DNA of 64,000 nt from JBDNJM01 sp041687755. GTDB lineage: Bacteria; Planctomycetota; UBA1135; GCA-002686595. Shown here in pieces: positions 26,088-35,142 of the stretch. The stretch's first letter is position 1. Each line of letters starts with the position of its first letter. Position numbers and translations under genes: made by a program. The notes beneath the pieces were generated by a model that saw only the letters and a program-made list of their open reading frames with translations, was not told where the DNA came from and searched no databases. The stretch spans positions 1 through 64,000 of the forward strand of contig JBDNJM010000017.1 of the NCBI GenBank assembly GCA_041687755.1. The letters are read 5' to 3'.

Positions 26088-27146
26088 ATGACTCTGACCC
26101 CCGAAGCCCTCCTGCAGCTCGCCGTCGACCGCGGCGCGAGCGACGTCCACCTGAACCCAGGGCGTCCGCCGGTGTATCGGATCGACGGCCGGCTCGTGCC
26201 GCTCTCGGGCGAAGACCTGACGGCGGAGGACACCGAGGCGCTGTGCAAGCAGCTGTGTCCCGATGCGTCGTGGGAGGAAGTGGCCATCAAGGGCTCATCG
26301 GACTTCGCGCTGGAGCATCCGAGCGGCAACCGCTTCCGGGTCAGCGTCCTGCGTCAGCGGCGCGGACACGCGGCCGTGCTGCGTTTGATTCCCAGCGAGC
26401 TGCTGACACTCGACCAGATCGGCCTGCCCCAGGCCTTCCGCAACGTGCTGCGGCTGCCGCGCGGGCTGGTGCTTGTGACCGGGCCCACCGGCTCTGGCAA
26501 GACGACGACGCTGGCCTCGATGATCGACTGGATCAACACGAACCAGGACCGCCACATCGTGACCGTCGAGGACCCGGTCGAGTACTACCACAAGCACAAG
26601 CAGGGCCTGGTCACCCAGCGCGAGTTGGGCACCGATGTCCCCGACTTCCCCGAGGCCCTGCGGCGCGCCCTGCGCCAGGACCCGGACGTGATCCTGTTGG
26701 GCGAGATGCGCGATCTGGAGACGATCTCGGCGGCGATCACCGCTGCGGAGACGGGGCACCTGGTGTTCGGAACGCTGCACACGACCGGCAGCGCGCGCAC
26801 CGTCGACCGCATCATCGATGCGTTCCCCGCCAACCAGCAGGAGCAGATACGCTCGCAGCTCTCGGTCTCGCTGCAGGGCGTGCTGTCCCAGCTGCTGCTG
26901 CCGCGCGCGAGCGGCAAGGGGCGCGTCGCGGCCTTCGAGGTGATGCTGATGACGCCGGCGATCGGCAACCTGATCCGCAAGTCGGAGACGAACAAAATTC
27001 AGTCCACGCTGCAGACCTCGCGGCGGATTGGCATGGTCACCCTCGACGATCACCTGCTTGAGTTGGTCCAAACGGGGCAAGTGACGCGTGAAGCGGCGCT
27101 CGAAGCGGCGCAGAGCCGCTCGGACCTCGAGGCGCGGCTCCCGTGA
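26088..27146 (+). CDS. pilT: PilT-type pilus retraction ATPase
   Basis: 352 aa, the normal length for PilT. The N-terminal PAS-like part has RGASDVHLNPGRPPVYRIDG. The core has Walker A GPTGSGKTTTLASM at about 130, the Asp box VEDPVEYYHKHKQG, Walker B VILLGEMRDLETIS and the His box FGTLHTTGSARTVDRIIDAFP. The AIRNLIRE motif typical of PilT is present as AIGNLIRKSET at about 290. It lacks the tetracysteine zinc site, which separates retraction from extension ATPases. It lies between two extension-type ATPases; its stop overlaps the GTG start of the next gene (GTGA). Confidence 0.93.
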   Translation: MTLTPEALLQLAVDRGASDVHLNPGRPPVYRIDGRLVPLSGEDLTAEDTEALCKQLCPDASWEEVAIKGSSDFALEHPSGNRFRVSVLRQRRGHAAVLRLIPSELLTLDQIGLPQAFRNVLRLPRGLVLVTGPTGSGKTTTLASMIDWINTNQDRHIVTVEDPVEYYHKHKQGLVTQRELGTDVPDFPEALRRALRQDPDVILLGEMRDLETISAAITAAETGHLVFGTLHTTGSARTVDRIIDAFPANQQEQIRSQLSVSLQGVLSQLLLPRASGKGRVAAFEVMLMTPAIGNLIRKSETNKIQSTLQTSRRIGMVTLDDHLLELVQTGQVTREAALEAAQSRSDLEARLP

Positions 27147-28822
27147 GTGCCGCAGCCCGACGCCTGATTGGCCAAGTTCTGAAAGATCGCGGCCACGTGG
27201 ACGAGGCCGGCGTGCAGCGCGCGCTGGGCGAGCAGCGCAAGCACGGCGGTCCGATCGGCCAGCACCTGGTCGCGCTGCAGCTGGTGACGCCGGCGCAGAT
27301 CGCGGCGGCACTGGCGGAACAGTCCGGCCTCGAGAGCATCGATCTCGCCGCGCGGACGCCGAGCCCAGAGGCACTGGCCTGCATCGACGGCAGCATCGCG
27401 CACACGTTCATGGTCCTGCCGATCGAGCTGACTGAAGGCGTGCTGTTCGTGGCCCTCGGCGATCCCCTGAATGCGGCTGTGCTGGAGGACCTGGCGTTCT
27501 CGAGCGGCCACGAGGTGCGCGCCGGCGTCGCCGACCCCACGGAGCTGGCGCGCGCGATTCACGATGCCTACGGCGCGGAGCAGTCGCTCGAGGACGCGAT
27601 TGGCCAAGCGGCCAAGACGGCCAACGGATCGGACGATCCGCTGGACGCGGGCAACAGCGCGCCGGTCGTGCGCCTGCTCAATACGATCATGAAGCGCGCG
27701 ATCCGCGACCGGGCGAGCGACGTGCACTTCGAGGTCTACGAGGACCGCTTCCGCATCCGTTACCGGGTGGACGGCTCGCTCTACGAGGTCGAGTCGCCGC
27801 CGTTGCACCTGGCGGCGGCGTTGATCAGCCGTATCAAGGTCATGAGCGATCTCGACATCGCGGAGACCAAGATGCCCCAGGACGGGCGCATCTCGCTGAG
27901 CATCGACGGGCGCGCGGTGGACCTGCGCGTGGCGACCTTGCCTGGCATCGCCGGCGAGGGCTGCGTGATGCGTGTGCTCGATCGCAGTGCGGTCAATCTG
28001 GACCTGGAGGCGCTTGGCTTCGTGCCAGAGGACCTGACCGAGCTGCGCGAACTCTGCAAGTTGCCCAACGGGATCGTGCTGGTGACCGGCCCGACCGGGT
28101 CGGGCAAGACGACGACGCTCTACTCGCTGCTGTCTGAGATCAACGACCCCGCGGTCAAGGTGATCACGGTCGAGGACCCCGTCGAGTACGACATCGACGG
28201 GATCGTCCAGATCCCGATCCAGGAGGACCTTTCCGTGACCTATGCGGCGGTGCTGCGGACGGTGCTGCGCCAGGACCCGGACAAGATTTTGGTCGGTGAG
28301 ATTCGCGACAGCGAGACGGCCTCGGTCGCCGTCGAGGCGAGCCTGACCGGGCACACCGTGTTCGCGACCGTGCACACGAACGATGCACCCAGCGCGATCA
28401 CGCGGATGCTCGACCTGGGCCTGGAGCCGTTCCTGCTGACGGCGACGCTCGAGGTCGTGGTCGCACAGCGGCTCGTGCGCAAGATCTGCCCGAATTGCCG
28501 CACGAGCTACGTGCCCGACGAGGATCTGCTGCGCCAGCTGGGGCCGGAAGCCGAGCTGCTCGAGGGCCGCACGCTGTTCTTCGGGAAGGGCTGCGAGAGC
28601 TGCTTCCACACCGGCTACCTAGGCCGCACGGCCCTGTGCGAGATCATGACGGTGGTGCCGGAGCTGCGCGAGGCGATGCTCGCCGGGCGCTCGACCGGCG
28701 AGCTGCGCCGGATCGCCCGGGCCCACGGGATGCGCACCCTGCGCGACCGCGGCATTGAGAGCATTCTGGCCGGCATCACCACCGTGGACGAGGTTCAGCG
28801 CGAGACGGGCGCCTCGCTCTAG
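27143..28822 (+). CDS. GspE/PilB-type secretion or pilus assembly ATPase, second copy
   Basis: 559 aa, GTG start overlapping the pilT stop. The N-terminal MshEN domain (RRLIGQVLKDRGHVDEAGVQ) is followed by a second helical part. The core has RASDVHFEVYEDRFRIRYRVDG, Walker A GPTGSGKTTTLYSLL, VEDPVEYDIDGIVQI, VGEIRDSETASVAVEAS, and FATVHTNDAPSAITRML. The zinc site is present as CPNC and CESC. It differs clearly from the gene at 24387 in sequence, so it is an old duplication rather than a recent copy. One may drive pilus assembly and the other a type II-like secretion path; which is which cannot be decided here. Confidence 0.92.
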   Translation: MSAAARRLIGQVLKDRGHVDEAGVQRALGEQRKHGGPIGQHLVALQLVTPAQIAAALAEQSGLESIDLAARTPSPEALACIDGSIAHTFMVLPIELTEGVLFVALGDPLNAAVLEDLAFSSGHEVRAGVADPTELARAIHDAYGAEQSLEDAIGQAAKTANGSDDPLDAGNSAPVVRLLNTIMKRAIRDRASDVHFEVYEDRFRIRYRVDGSLYEVESPPLHLAAALISRIKVMSDLDIAETKMPQDGRISLSIDGRAVDLRVATLPGIAGEGCVMRVLDRSAVNLDLEALGFVPEDLTELRELCKLPNGIVLVTGPTGSGKTTTLYSLLSEINDPAVKVITVEDPVEYDIDGIVQIPIQEDLSVTYAAVLRTVLRQDPDKILVGEIRDSETASVAVEASLTGHTVFATVHTNDAPSAITRMLDLGLEPFLLTATLEVVVAQRLVRKICPNCRTSYVPDEDLLRQLGPEAELLEGRTLFFGKGCESCFHTGYLGRTALCEIMTVVPELREAMLAGRSTGELRRIARAHGMRTLRDRGIESILAGITTVDEVQRETGASL

Positions 28823-28863
28823 CCCGCATTGTTCATCAGCCTGCGCCGACTTTGCACCCAAAC

Positions 28864-28885
28864 GGCCGCCTTCGGCGGCCTCTTC
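28864..28885 (+). terminator. Hairpin after the ATPase operon
   Basis: GGCCGCC (28864-28870), TTC loop and GGCGGCC (28874-28880) form a 7-bp stem, followed by TCTTC. It is 41 bases after the stop codon. The tail is only weakly T-rich, so termination here is plausible but not certain. Confidence 0.45.
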
Positions 28886-29072
28886 GGCCCTGGACGCATC
28901 TTGGTCACGCGGCTGTCCTCGACGACCCGACAGGGGTCGCCTCCGGTAGCCGCGCCCCCAAGATACGCCCAGTGACGAAGTTGGGTACGAATTCGACACA
29001 GCCTGATGGATAACGCGGGCTAGCCCTAGACTCCTTCCTTCGTTCTCGCTCCGCTCCCAGTTCGTATTCCTT

Positions 29073-30266
29073 ATGGCCAAGAAGCTCAAACGTAGCGTCG
29101 CTCCCGCCCGGAGCTCCTCTTCCGGCGAGCCCGCTCCGGGTCCGGAGCGCGGGCGCTCCAGCCGCGGCGGGCGGCGCAGCGGCCGGCGCAGCGGCCGGCG
29201 CAGTGGCCGGCGCAGTGGCCGGCGCATCGCCGCCCAGGTCGTGACCGACTTCACGGTCCAGATGTCCACCTTGACCGGGGCCGGCGTCCCGGTCGTGCGC
29301 GCGCTGAACATCATCGAGGGGCAGACCCGCCCCGGGCCGTTCAAGGCGGTCATGGGCGAGCTGGTGGAGGACGTCTCCGGCGGCGCACCGCTATCGGAGG
29401 CGCTTGAGAAGCAGGAGCGAGCCTTCGATTCGCTGTACGCCTCGATGGTGCGCGCGGGCGAGACCGGCGGCGTGCTCGACACGGTGCTCGAGCGACTCGC
29501 GGAACTGCGCGAGCGTTCGGCCGAGCTGAAGGCGAAGGTCGCGGGCGCGATGCTCTACCCCGCGATTGTGCTGATGGTGTCGCTGATCGTGGTCTCGGTG
29601 ATCCTGGTGTTCGTGATCCCGAAGTTCACGGAGGTCTTCGATTCGTTCAACGTGGCCCTGCCCGGCCCGACCCAGACCCTGATCGACGTCAGCGGCGCGG
29701 CGGTCAACTACTGGTACCTGGTGTTCGGTATTCCCCTGGCGCTGGTGATGCTGCACGTGCTCGCGCTGCGGCGCTTCGACGGGTACCGGCATCTGAACCA
29801 CCGGCTGCTGCTCGGCATCCCCTACCTGGGCACGGCGCTATCACGCTCGCTGATCGCGGCCTTCAGCCGGACCTTTGGCACGCTCGTGCAGGCCGGCGTC
29901 CCGCACCTCGAGGCCCTCGAGATCGCGCGCGACACGACCGATAACGAGGTCATGTACCGGTCCATCGACGAGATCCGTCGCGTCGTGCGCGAGGGCGAGA
30001 CGATTGCGCGCCCGATGCAGGACGAACCCGTGTTCGACGACCTGGTCACGAACATGGTGGACGTCGGCGAGCAAACGGGCGAGCTGGACCGGATGCTGGT
30101 GCGCGTGGCCAACGCCTACGACAAGGAGGTCACGCGCAAGATCGACGCGCTGTTCAAGATCATCGAGCCGCTGCTGCTGGTCGGCGTGGCGATCTTCGTG
30201 GGCTTCATCGTTGTGGCGCTGTTCCTGCCGCTGACGAAGATCATGTCCACGGCCGGGGGAGCGTGA
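29073..30266 (+). CDS. Type II secretion / type IV pilus inner-membrane platform protein (GspF/PilC family)
   Basis: 397 aa. Residues 1-55 are an unusual basic tail with a GRRS repeat. Two GspF domains follow: DFTVQMSTLTGAGVPVVRAL with ETGGVLDTVLERLA (about 60-180) and FSRTFGTLVQAGVPHLEALE with VGEQTGELDRMLVRVA (about 265-370). Membrane segments are at about 165-190, 215-240 and 370-395. The platform protein sits in the inner membrane and couples the ATPases to pilin assembly. It lies 250 bases after the three ATPases, so the four genes form one motor module. No prepilin, secretin or prepilin peptidase is in the window. Confidence 0.93.
   Translation: MAKKLKRSVAPARSSSSGEPAPGPERGRSSRGGRRSGRRSGRRSGRRSGRRIAAQVVTDFTVQMSTLTGAGVPVVRALNIIEGQTRPGPFKAVMGELVEDVSGGAPLSEALEKQERAFDSLYASMVRAGETGGVLDTVLERLAELRERSAELKAKVAGAMLYPAIVLMVSLIVVSVILVFVIPKFTEVFDSFNVALPGPTQTLIDVSGAAVNYWYLVFGIPLALVMLHVLALRRFDGYRHLNHRLLLGIPYLGTALSRSLIAAFSRTFGTLVQAGVPHLEALEIARDTTDNEVMYRSIDEIRRVVREGETIARPMQDEPVFDDLVTNMVDVGEQTGELDRMLVRVANAYDKEVTRKIDALFKIIEPLLLVGVAIFVGFIVVALFLPLTKIMSTAGGA
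29172..29219 (+). repeat. Four tandem 12-bp units inside the gspF-like gene
   Basis: Units CGGCGCAGCGGC (twice) and CGGCGCAGTGGC (twice) run from 29172 to 29219, encoding the GRRS repeat of the N-terminal tail. In-frame, so copy number can vary without breaking the gene. Confidence 0.9.
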
Positions 30267-30345
30267 GCGCAATGGCGCGGACGCGGCCGTACCCGCCACC
30301 CGAGACCGCCGGCGAGTTGCAGGCGGTCGGAGCCGAGGCCGCCTA

Positions 30346-31902
30346 GTGCGCTTCAGCCTTCGCAGGCGCGTGCTGATCCTGATCACGCTGGTGAACATCG
30401 CGGTGTTCACGGCGGTGGGGTCGAAGCTGATCGGGACCTTCCGGGAGCAGTCGCAGGAGAGTTTCGTGCAGCTCAACGAGCAGCTGCTGCGCACGGTGCG
30501 CAGCTTGCTGCGTGCGGGGCCCGGCGCGGAGAACGTCGCGAGCCTCCTGGAGTTCCCCGGCTGGGTGAACGTCGAGGACGCGATCCTCGTCCAGAACAAC
30601 TTCGCGCGCGGGGTCGTGGGCCCCAGCCCTCAGGGCCTGGTCTTGAACCCGGCCGGCCGCGCGGGGCGTTCGGCCAGCATGGACGAGCAGGCGGTTTTCA
30701 CGGCGCTCGCGACGGCGGCGCGGGACGGCATCGCGATTCCCGTGGAGGGCGGCTTCGCCCTGCCGCTGCGGGTGGACGGACGAATTTGGGGCGCGAGCTG
30801 GATGCAGATGCCCGCGGGCCGCAGTCTCCAGGACCTCGTGCGCTATCTGTTGCCCTGGTTCCTCGGCTCCACCGCAGCCCTTGTGCTCGGCAGCGTCCTG
30901 CTCCTGCGGGGCGTGGTGCTGGACCCGTTGGAGCGTTTGACCCAGGCAGCCCGACGCATGAGCGATGGGGACCTGTCCGCGCGGGCCCCGGAGACCGGGC
31001 GCGGCGATGAGATATCGGAGCTGGTGAGCACCTTCAACGGGATGGCCGAGCGCGTCGAAGGCTTCAGCCGCACCCTAGAACAGCGCGTGGAGGAGGCCCT
31101 GGCCCAGGCGCGCGACGCCGAGCAGGCGGCGATGATCCAGCGGCAGCTGGCGGCGATGGGGGAGCTGGCGGCAGGCATCGCCCACGAGATCAACAATCCG
31201 CTGGGGGGTCTGATCAACGCGGCCGGTGCGCTGAAGAATGACGCGCTGCCGGCGGAGCGTCGCGAGCGCTACCTGGGGCTGCTGACCGACGGGCTGGAGC
31301 GCATCCGCACGACGGTCGGCCAAGTGCTGCGAATGGCGCCGCGGGAGACGGAGCCGGTGCAGGTCGATCTCCTGGAGACCGTGCGCGACGGGATCGCGCT
31401 GGTCGCGCACCGCGCCCAAGGCGCCGGCGTCGAGGTGGTCCACGAGACCGCCGGGCGGGAGCCCGGCAGTGTGACGGTGCTGGGCGCGCGCAACGAGCTG
31501 GGCCAGGTCGTGCTGAATCTGCTCGTCAACGCCATCGATGCGCTGGAGGGCGGTGTCGGCGCGGAGTTCGGTTCGGCGAGCCCCAAAGTGGTCGTGCGAC
31601 TCTTGCCCGGCGTCGCTGAAGTGCACGTCGAGGTGCGGGACAACGGGCCGGGCGCCGATCCTGAGCTGCTGCCGCGTCTGCGGGACCCGTTCTTCTCGAC
31701 GAAGGAGGTTGGGCGCGGAACAGGTCTGGGGCTCTCAATCGTGGCGCGCGTGGTCGATCTGCACGGCGGTCGACTGGACCTAGAGAGCACGCCGGGCGGC
31801 GGGTTCACCGCTAGGGCGCGACTGCCGCGCCAGGGCAGCTGGTCGGGCGGGGCCGGGCCGGGTGGGTCGCCGGCGGGGAAGAACGCGGAGGCCGCCGGCT
31901 GA
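30346..31902 (+). CDS. Membrane sensor histidine kinase
   Basis: 518 aa, GTG start giving an immediate membrane segment (RRVLILITLVNIAVFTAVG). A periplasmic sensor region (about 30-160) and a second membrane segment (about 168-192, LLPWFLGSTAALVLGSVLLL) are followed by HAMP (DPLERLTQAARRMSDGDL), HisKA with IAHEINNPLGG (His280), and HATPase motifs NLLVNAIDAL, DNGPG and GTGLGLSIV. The kinase should autophosphorylate on His280; no response regulator gene is nearby. Its stop overlaps the ATG of a CNNM-type transporter gene (TGATG), tying it to the two membrane proteins that follow. Confidence 0.93.
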   Translation: MRFSLRRRVLILITLVNIAVFTAVGSKLIGTFREQSQESFVQLNEQLLRTVRSLLRAGPGAENVASLLEFPGWVNVEDAILVQNNFARGVVGPSPQGLVLNPAGRAGRSASMDEQAVFTALATAARDGIAIPVEGGFALPLRVDGRIWGASWMQMPAGRSLQDLVRYLLPWFLGSTAALVLGSVLLLRGVVLDPLERLTQAARRMSDGDLSARAPETGRGDEISELVSTFNGMAERVEGFSRTLEQRVEEALAQARDAEQAAMIQRQLAAMGELAAGIAHEINNPLGGLINAAGALKNDALPAERRERYLGLLTDGLERIRTTVGQVLRMAPRETEPVQVDLLETVRDGIALVAHRAQGAGVEVVHETAGREPGSVTVLGARNELGQVVLNLLVNAIDALEGGVGAEFGSASPKVVVRLLPGVAEVHVEVRDNGPGADPELLPRLRDPFFSTKEVGRGTGLGLSIVARVVDLHGGRLDLESTPGGGFTARARLPRQGSWSGGAGPGGSPAGKNAEAAG

Positions 31903-33152
31903 TGGGCGACGTCCCCGGTTGGATCTGGCTCACGCTGTCGGGGCTGCTGCTGCTATCGGGCGTCTGCAGCGCTTCCGAGGCGGCGTTGTTCAGCCTGACG
32001 CGCGGCGAGCAAGAGCGCTGCGGGTCGCGCGTGCGGCGGCTGCTCGAGCGTCCGCTCGACCTGTTGATCACGCTGCTGCTGACGAATCTGGTCGTCAACA
32101 TACTGTTCTTCGCGTTCGCGGATCGGCTCTGGCTGTCCTCAGAGGGCGCGACCGAGGAGAGCGGCTTCGCGGCCGAGTTGCTCGCGCTCTTCGGCGCGCT
32201 GTTCGCCGTCCTCATCGGCGGGGAGATCCTGCCGAAGACGCTCGGGCTGCGCGGGCGGGTCGGGTTCGCGAGGTTCACTGCCCCGATGTGGCTGCTGTTG
32301 ATGGGGCTGCTGAGTCCGGTGCGACGCCTGCTGGTCGGCCTGCTCGAGTTCTTCGGGCGCATTGCCGAGCGCGGCGGGGACGAGCGGCGCCTGACGCCCG
32401 TCGAGCTGGCGGCGGCCCTGGAGGGCGCGGTGAGCCCGGGCGGGCTCTACGCGGCCGAGGCGGACCTGCTGAGCGAGATCATTGAGCTGCGCTCGATCCG
32501 CGTGCGCGAGCTGATGACGCCGCGCGTGGACATCGAATTTCTCGAGCTGGACGGCTCTAACCTGGAGTCCTGTCTCGCGGTGGCGCTCGATCGACGGCGC
32601 ACCTGGCTGCCGGTGATCGGCGAGGGCGTGGACGACGTGCGCGGGATTGTCACGGTGCGCGAACTGCTGCTGCATCCCGATCGTCCGGTTGCGCAGCGGG
32701 TGATGCCCGTGTTGTTCGTGCCCGAGGTTGCCGGGGCGATCGCGCTGCTGCGGCTGTTCCGGGAGAGCCGCGCCGCAGAGGCCGTGTGCGTGGACGAGTG
32801 GGGCGGCACTGCCGGCTTGGTCACGCTCGAGGACGTGTTCGAGGAGCTGCTGGGAGACCTGCGCGTCGAGGGTGAGGCGCGCCAGGCCGACGTGGTGCCG
32901 ATTGGTTCAGGGGCCTACCGGGTGCCCGGACAGCTCTCGGTGCGCGAGTGGAACGAAGCGTTCGGACGCAAGGTCGTGCCGACGGAGTTCGAGACCGTCG
33001 GGGGCATGGTCACGGCCCTGCTGGGCCGGATTCCCCGCCACGGGGACGAGGTGCGCTTCGAGAACCTGGTCGTGAACGTGGTCGAGGTGCGTGGCCGGCG
33101 CGTGATCGCGGTCGAGGTGCACATCGAGCAGCCCGCGGAGAGTGCCCCGTGA
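31902..33152 (+). CDS. CNNM/CorC family (hemolysin-type) membrane protein
   Basis: 416 aa. An N-terminal DUF21 membrane domain (about 1-190) includes CSASEAALFSLTRGE and LIGGEILPKTLG. A pair of CBS domains follows (about 205-330): RELMTPRVDIEFLELDG and GIVTVRELLLHPDRPV, then AVCVDEWGGTAGLVTLEDVFEELLG. The C-terminal CorC-HlyC domain (about 335-410) has GAYRVPGQLSVREWNEAFG and FETVGGMVTALLG. Such proteins are linked to magnesium/cobalt or sodium-coupled export. Start overlaps the kinase stop and the stop overlaps the next start. Confidence 0.9.
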   Translation: MGDVPGWIWLTLSGLLLLSGVCSASEAALFSLTRGEQERCGSRVRRLLERPLDLLITLLLTNLVVNILFFAFADRLWLSSEGATEESGFAAELLALFGALFAVLIGGEILPKTLGLRGRVGFARFTAPMWLLLMGLLSPVRRLLVGLLEFFGRIAERGGDERRLTPVELAAALEGAVSPGGLYAAEADLLSEIIELRSIRVRELMTPRVDIEFLELDGSNLESCLAVALDRRRTWLPVIGEGVDDVRGIVTVRELLLHPDRPVAQRVMPVLFVPEVAGAIALLRLFRESRAAEAVCVDEWGGTAGLVTLEDVFEELLGDLRVEGEARQADVVPIGSGAYRVPGQLSVREWNEAFGRKVVPTEFETVGGMVTALLGRIPRHGDEVRFENLVVNVVEVRGRRVIAVEVHIEQPAESAP

Positions 33153-34219
33153 GCCCCCTGTGGGTCTGGTTGGGGCTGCTGGCCTGCATCTTCCTGTCCG
33201 CGCTCTATTCGGGCAGCGAGACGGGCTTCTACAGCCTGTCGCGCGGGCGGCTCGAGGCGGACGAGCGCGAGGGCCGGCGGCGGGCGTCGCTTGTGCGCTG
33301 GCTAGTCCGCGACGAGCGCGCCCTGCTGATCGCGATCCTCGTGGGCAACAACCTGATGCTCGAGCTGACCACCTCGGTGGGCGAGAGCCTGCTGGCGGGC
33401 GGGGGCCAGCTGCCCGGCGCGAGCCGGGAGCTGCTGCTGACGGCGTTTCTGACGCCGCTCGTGTTCCTGTTCGGCGAGGTGCTGCCCAAGGACCTGTTTC
33501 GGCGGCGCCCGCACTCGCTGCTGGGGGCGGCAGCTCCGCTGCTGGCCGTCTCGCGGGTCGTGTTCCTGCCGCTGACTCTGCCGCTGCGGGGCCTCTCCGT
33601 GGTCGTCGAGCGGCTGTTTCGGCTGGATGCCTCAGGGCTTGGGACCGCCCTGGGGCGGGATTTTGCGGTCGACCTGCTGGACGACGGCGAGCGGCACGGG
33701 ACGCTCGGGCCCCAGGCGCGGGCGCTGGCGCACAACGCGCTGACCCTGTCGGGGCGCGAGCTGCGCCAGGTGATGGTGCCGTGGGAGCGGGTCGAGTGGC
33801 TGGACGCGGGCGCGCCGCTGGAGGAGCGCCGGGCGGCCCTGCTGGCCTCGGGGCACAGCCGTTTGCTCGTGGTGGGAGCCGTCAGCGGGGCGGCCTCCGG
33901 GGGCGGGGAAGTCGCCGGTTATCTGCACCAGCTGGAGCTGCTGGGGGGGCTCTGGGAGCGCTCGCGGGGCGCTGGCGGGGCGCTCCAGGGTCCCGAAGCG
34001 CCTGCAGGCCCTGGCGCCGGGCTCTCCGAGGCCGACTTTACCGACCAGCTGCGCCCGATCCTGTGCTTCGAGCCGGGCGAGACCCTCAGCCGGGCCCTGG
34101 CGCGCATGCGCACCCGAGGCCAGCGGCTCGCCCTCGTCGGAACCCGCGCGGCGCCGGTGGGGATCGTGACGCTGAAGGACCTGGTGGAGGAGATCTCCGG
34201 GGAGCTGGCGGACTGGTAG
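33149..34219 (+). CDS. CNNM/CorC family membrane protein, second and shorter copy
   Basis: 356 aa, GTG start within the stop of the preceding gene (GTGA). The DUF21 membrane domain is clear (LYSGSETGFYSLSRGRLEADE, and LFGEVLPKDLFRRRP). A reduced CBS pair follows (RQVMVPWERVEWLD; QRLALVGTRAAPVGIVTLKDLVEEISG). The CorC-HlyC C-terminal domain is missing. The two CNNM copies may form a heteromer; shortened partners of this type occur beside full-length ones. The coupling to a histidine kinase is the odd feature. No terminator is obvious after it. Confidence 0.88.
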   Translation: MSPLWVWLGLLACIFLSALYSGSETGFYSLSRGRLEADEREGRRRASLVRWLVRDERALLIAILVGNNLMLELTTSVGESLLAGGGQLPGASRELLLTAFLTPLVFLFGEVLPKDLFRRRPHSLLGAAAPLLAVSRVVFLPLTLPLRGLSVVVERLFRLDASGLGTALGRDFAVDLLDDGERHGTLGPQARALAHNALTLSGRELRQVMVPWERVEWLDAGAPLEERRAALLASGHSRLLVVGAVSGAASGGGEVAGYLHQLELLGGLWERSRGAGGALQGPEAPAGPGAGLSEADFTDQLRPILCFEPGETLSRALARMRTRGQRLALVGTRAAPVGIVTLKDLVEEISGELADW

Positions 34220-34454
34220 CCGGAGCGGGGGCCCGGGCAGCCGGATTGAGGGACGCCCCGGGCAATACGTGGCACCGGGGGCCTGCCTGAATGCCGTGCT
34301 GGCCGAGCTGATGCCCAGTACTGAATGGTAGAGCAGGGCCAGTTGCCGGGATAAGATGTGTCCCGCCCGGGATCCGGTGCCTTGAGCGGGACCCCCGCTC
34401 CGCTCGCGTCCCATCCTCGGAGGGACGTCGGCACCTTCCCCCCCGAACGCCACC

Positions 34455-34883
34455 ATGAAGTTCTTCTCTGCCGCCCCCTGGTTCGCCTGCGCCGGCTTCG
34501 CGGCCTTCGCGCTGCGCCCCGGTCTCATCGAGCCCGGTCTCATCGAGCCCGGTCTCGTGGATCCCGGCATGCAGGACTCTCCGGCCTTCGGTGGCCCGAC
34601 GATCGTGCCGACCGCCTTCGGCAGCTCCGACTCCAACGGCAGCATGATCGCCGTAACGGGGCCCGACGTCACCGGCGGCGGCGTGCTCTACGTGATCGAC
34701 ACCGAGCGCCGCCAGCTGGCCTGCTACCAGGCGACCGGCGGCAGCAGCTCTGCTGGCCTGCGCTTCCTCGGTGCGCGCGACATCGACCTCGACCTGCAGG
34801 TCAAGAGCTACAACGACGATTCGAAGATGAGCGTCACGCAGCTTGAGCAGGAGTTCGGCAGACTGCAGCCTTCAGGTGACTGA
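34455..34883 (+). CDS. Conserved exported protein of unknown function
   Basis: 142 aa. Residues 1-20 look like a signal peptide (FFSAAPWFACAGFAAFA). A short repeat GLIEPGLIEPGLVDPG (15-bp units in DNA, from about 34514) precedes a conserved core: GSMIAVTGPDVTGGGVLYVID, QLACYQATGGSSS and GARDIDLDLQVKSYND. Proteins with this core are widespread in planctomycetes, but no function is known. The final about 25 residues (SVTQLEQEFGRLQ) are helical. It is followed at once by the dispersed element described at 34884. Confidence 0.75.
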   Translation: MKFFSAAPWFACAGFAAFALRPGLIEPGLIEPGLVDPGMQDSPAFGGPTIVPTAFGSSDSNGSMIAVTGPDVTGGGVLYVIDTERRQLACYQATGGSSSAGLRFLGARDIDLDLQVKSYNDDSKMSVTQLEQEFGRLQPSGD

Positions 34884-34976
34884 GAGGCCGTGGAGGAAAT
34901 GCTCTGCTTGAACGAAATGCCTCTCACGTGTTCTTTGGCCCATGGGCTTGCGCCGCTGGCGCATGAGGCCTTCTCC
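34884..34976 (+). repeat. Dispersed intergenic element, copy A
   Basis: Starts right after a stop codon. The core 34910-34971 aligns without gaps to 56780-56841 at 49 of 62 positions by eye count. It contains TGCGCC-GCT-GGCGCA, a 6-bp stem, followed by TGAGGCC. Likely a small structured RNA or mobile repeat; see also 41636, 56750 and 60902. Confidence 0.55.
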
Positions 34977-35142
34977 TTGAACTCAGCCTGCGGACTCTGA
35001 CTCGGCCTAGACAGCCCTTTCAATTCTTTCGAACCTGCGACTGCGCGCCTTCCGCGCACCGCAACTCCCCTTCCCTCTGGGGGCCAGCGCGTGAACCGCG
35101 CCGGACCCGCTCCCTTCCACTCAGCTGCAACGCCTACCGACC

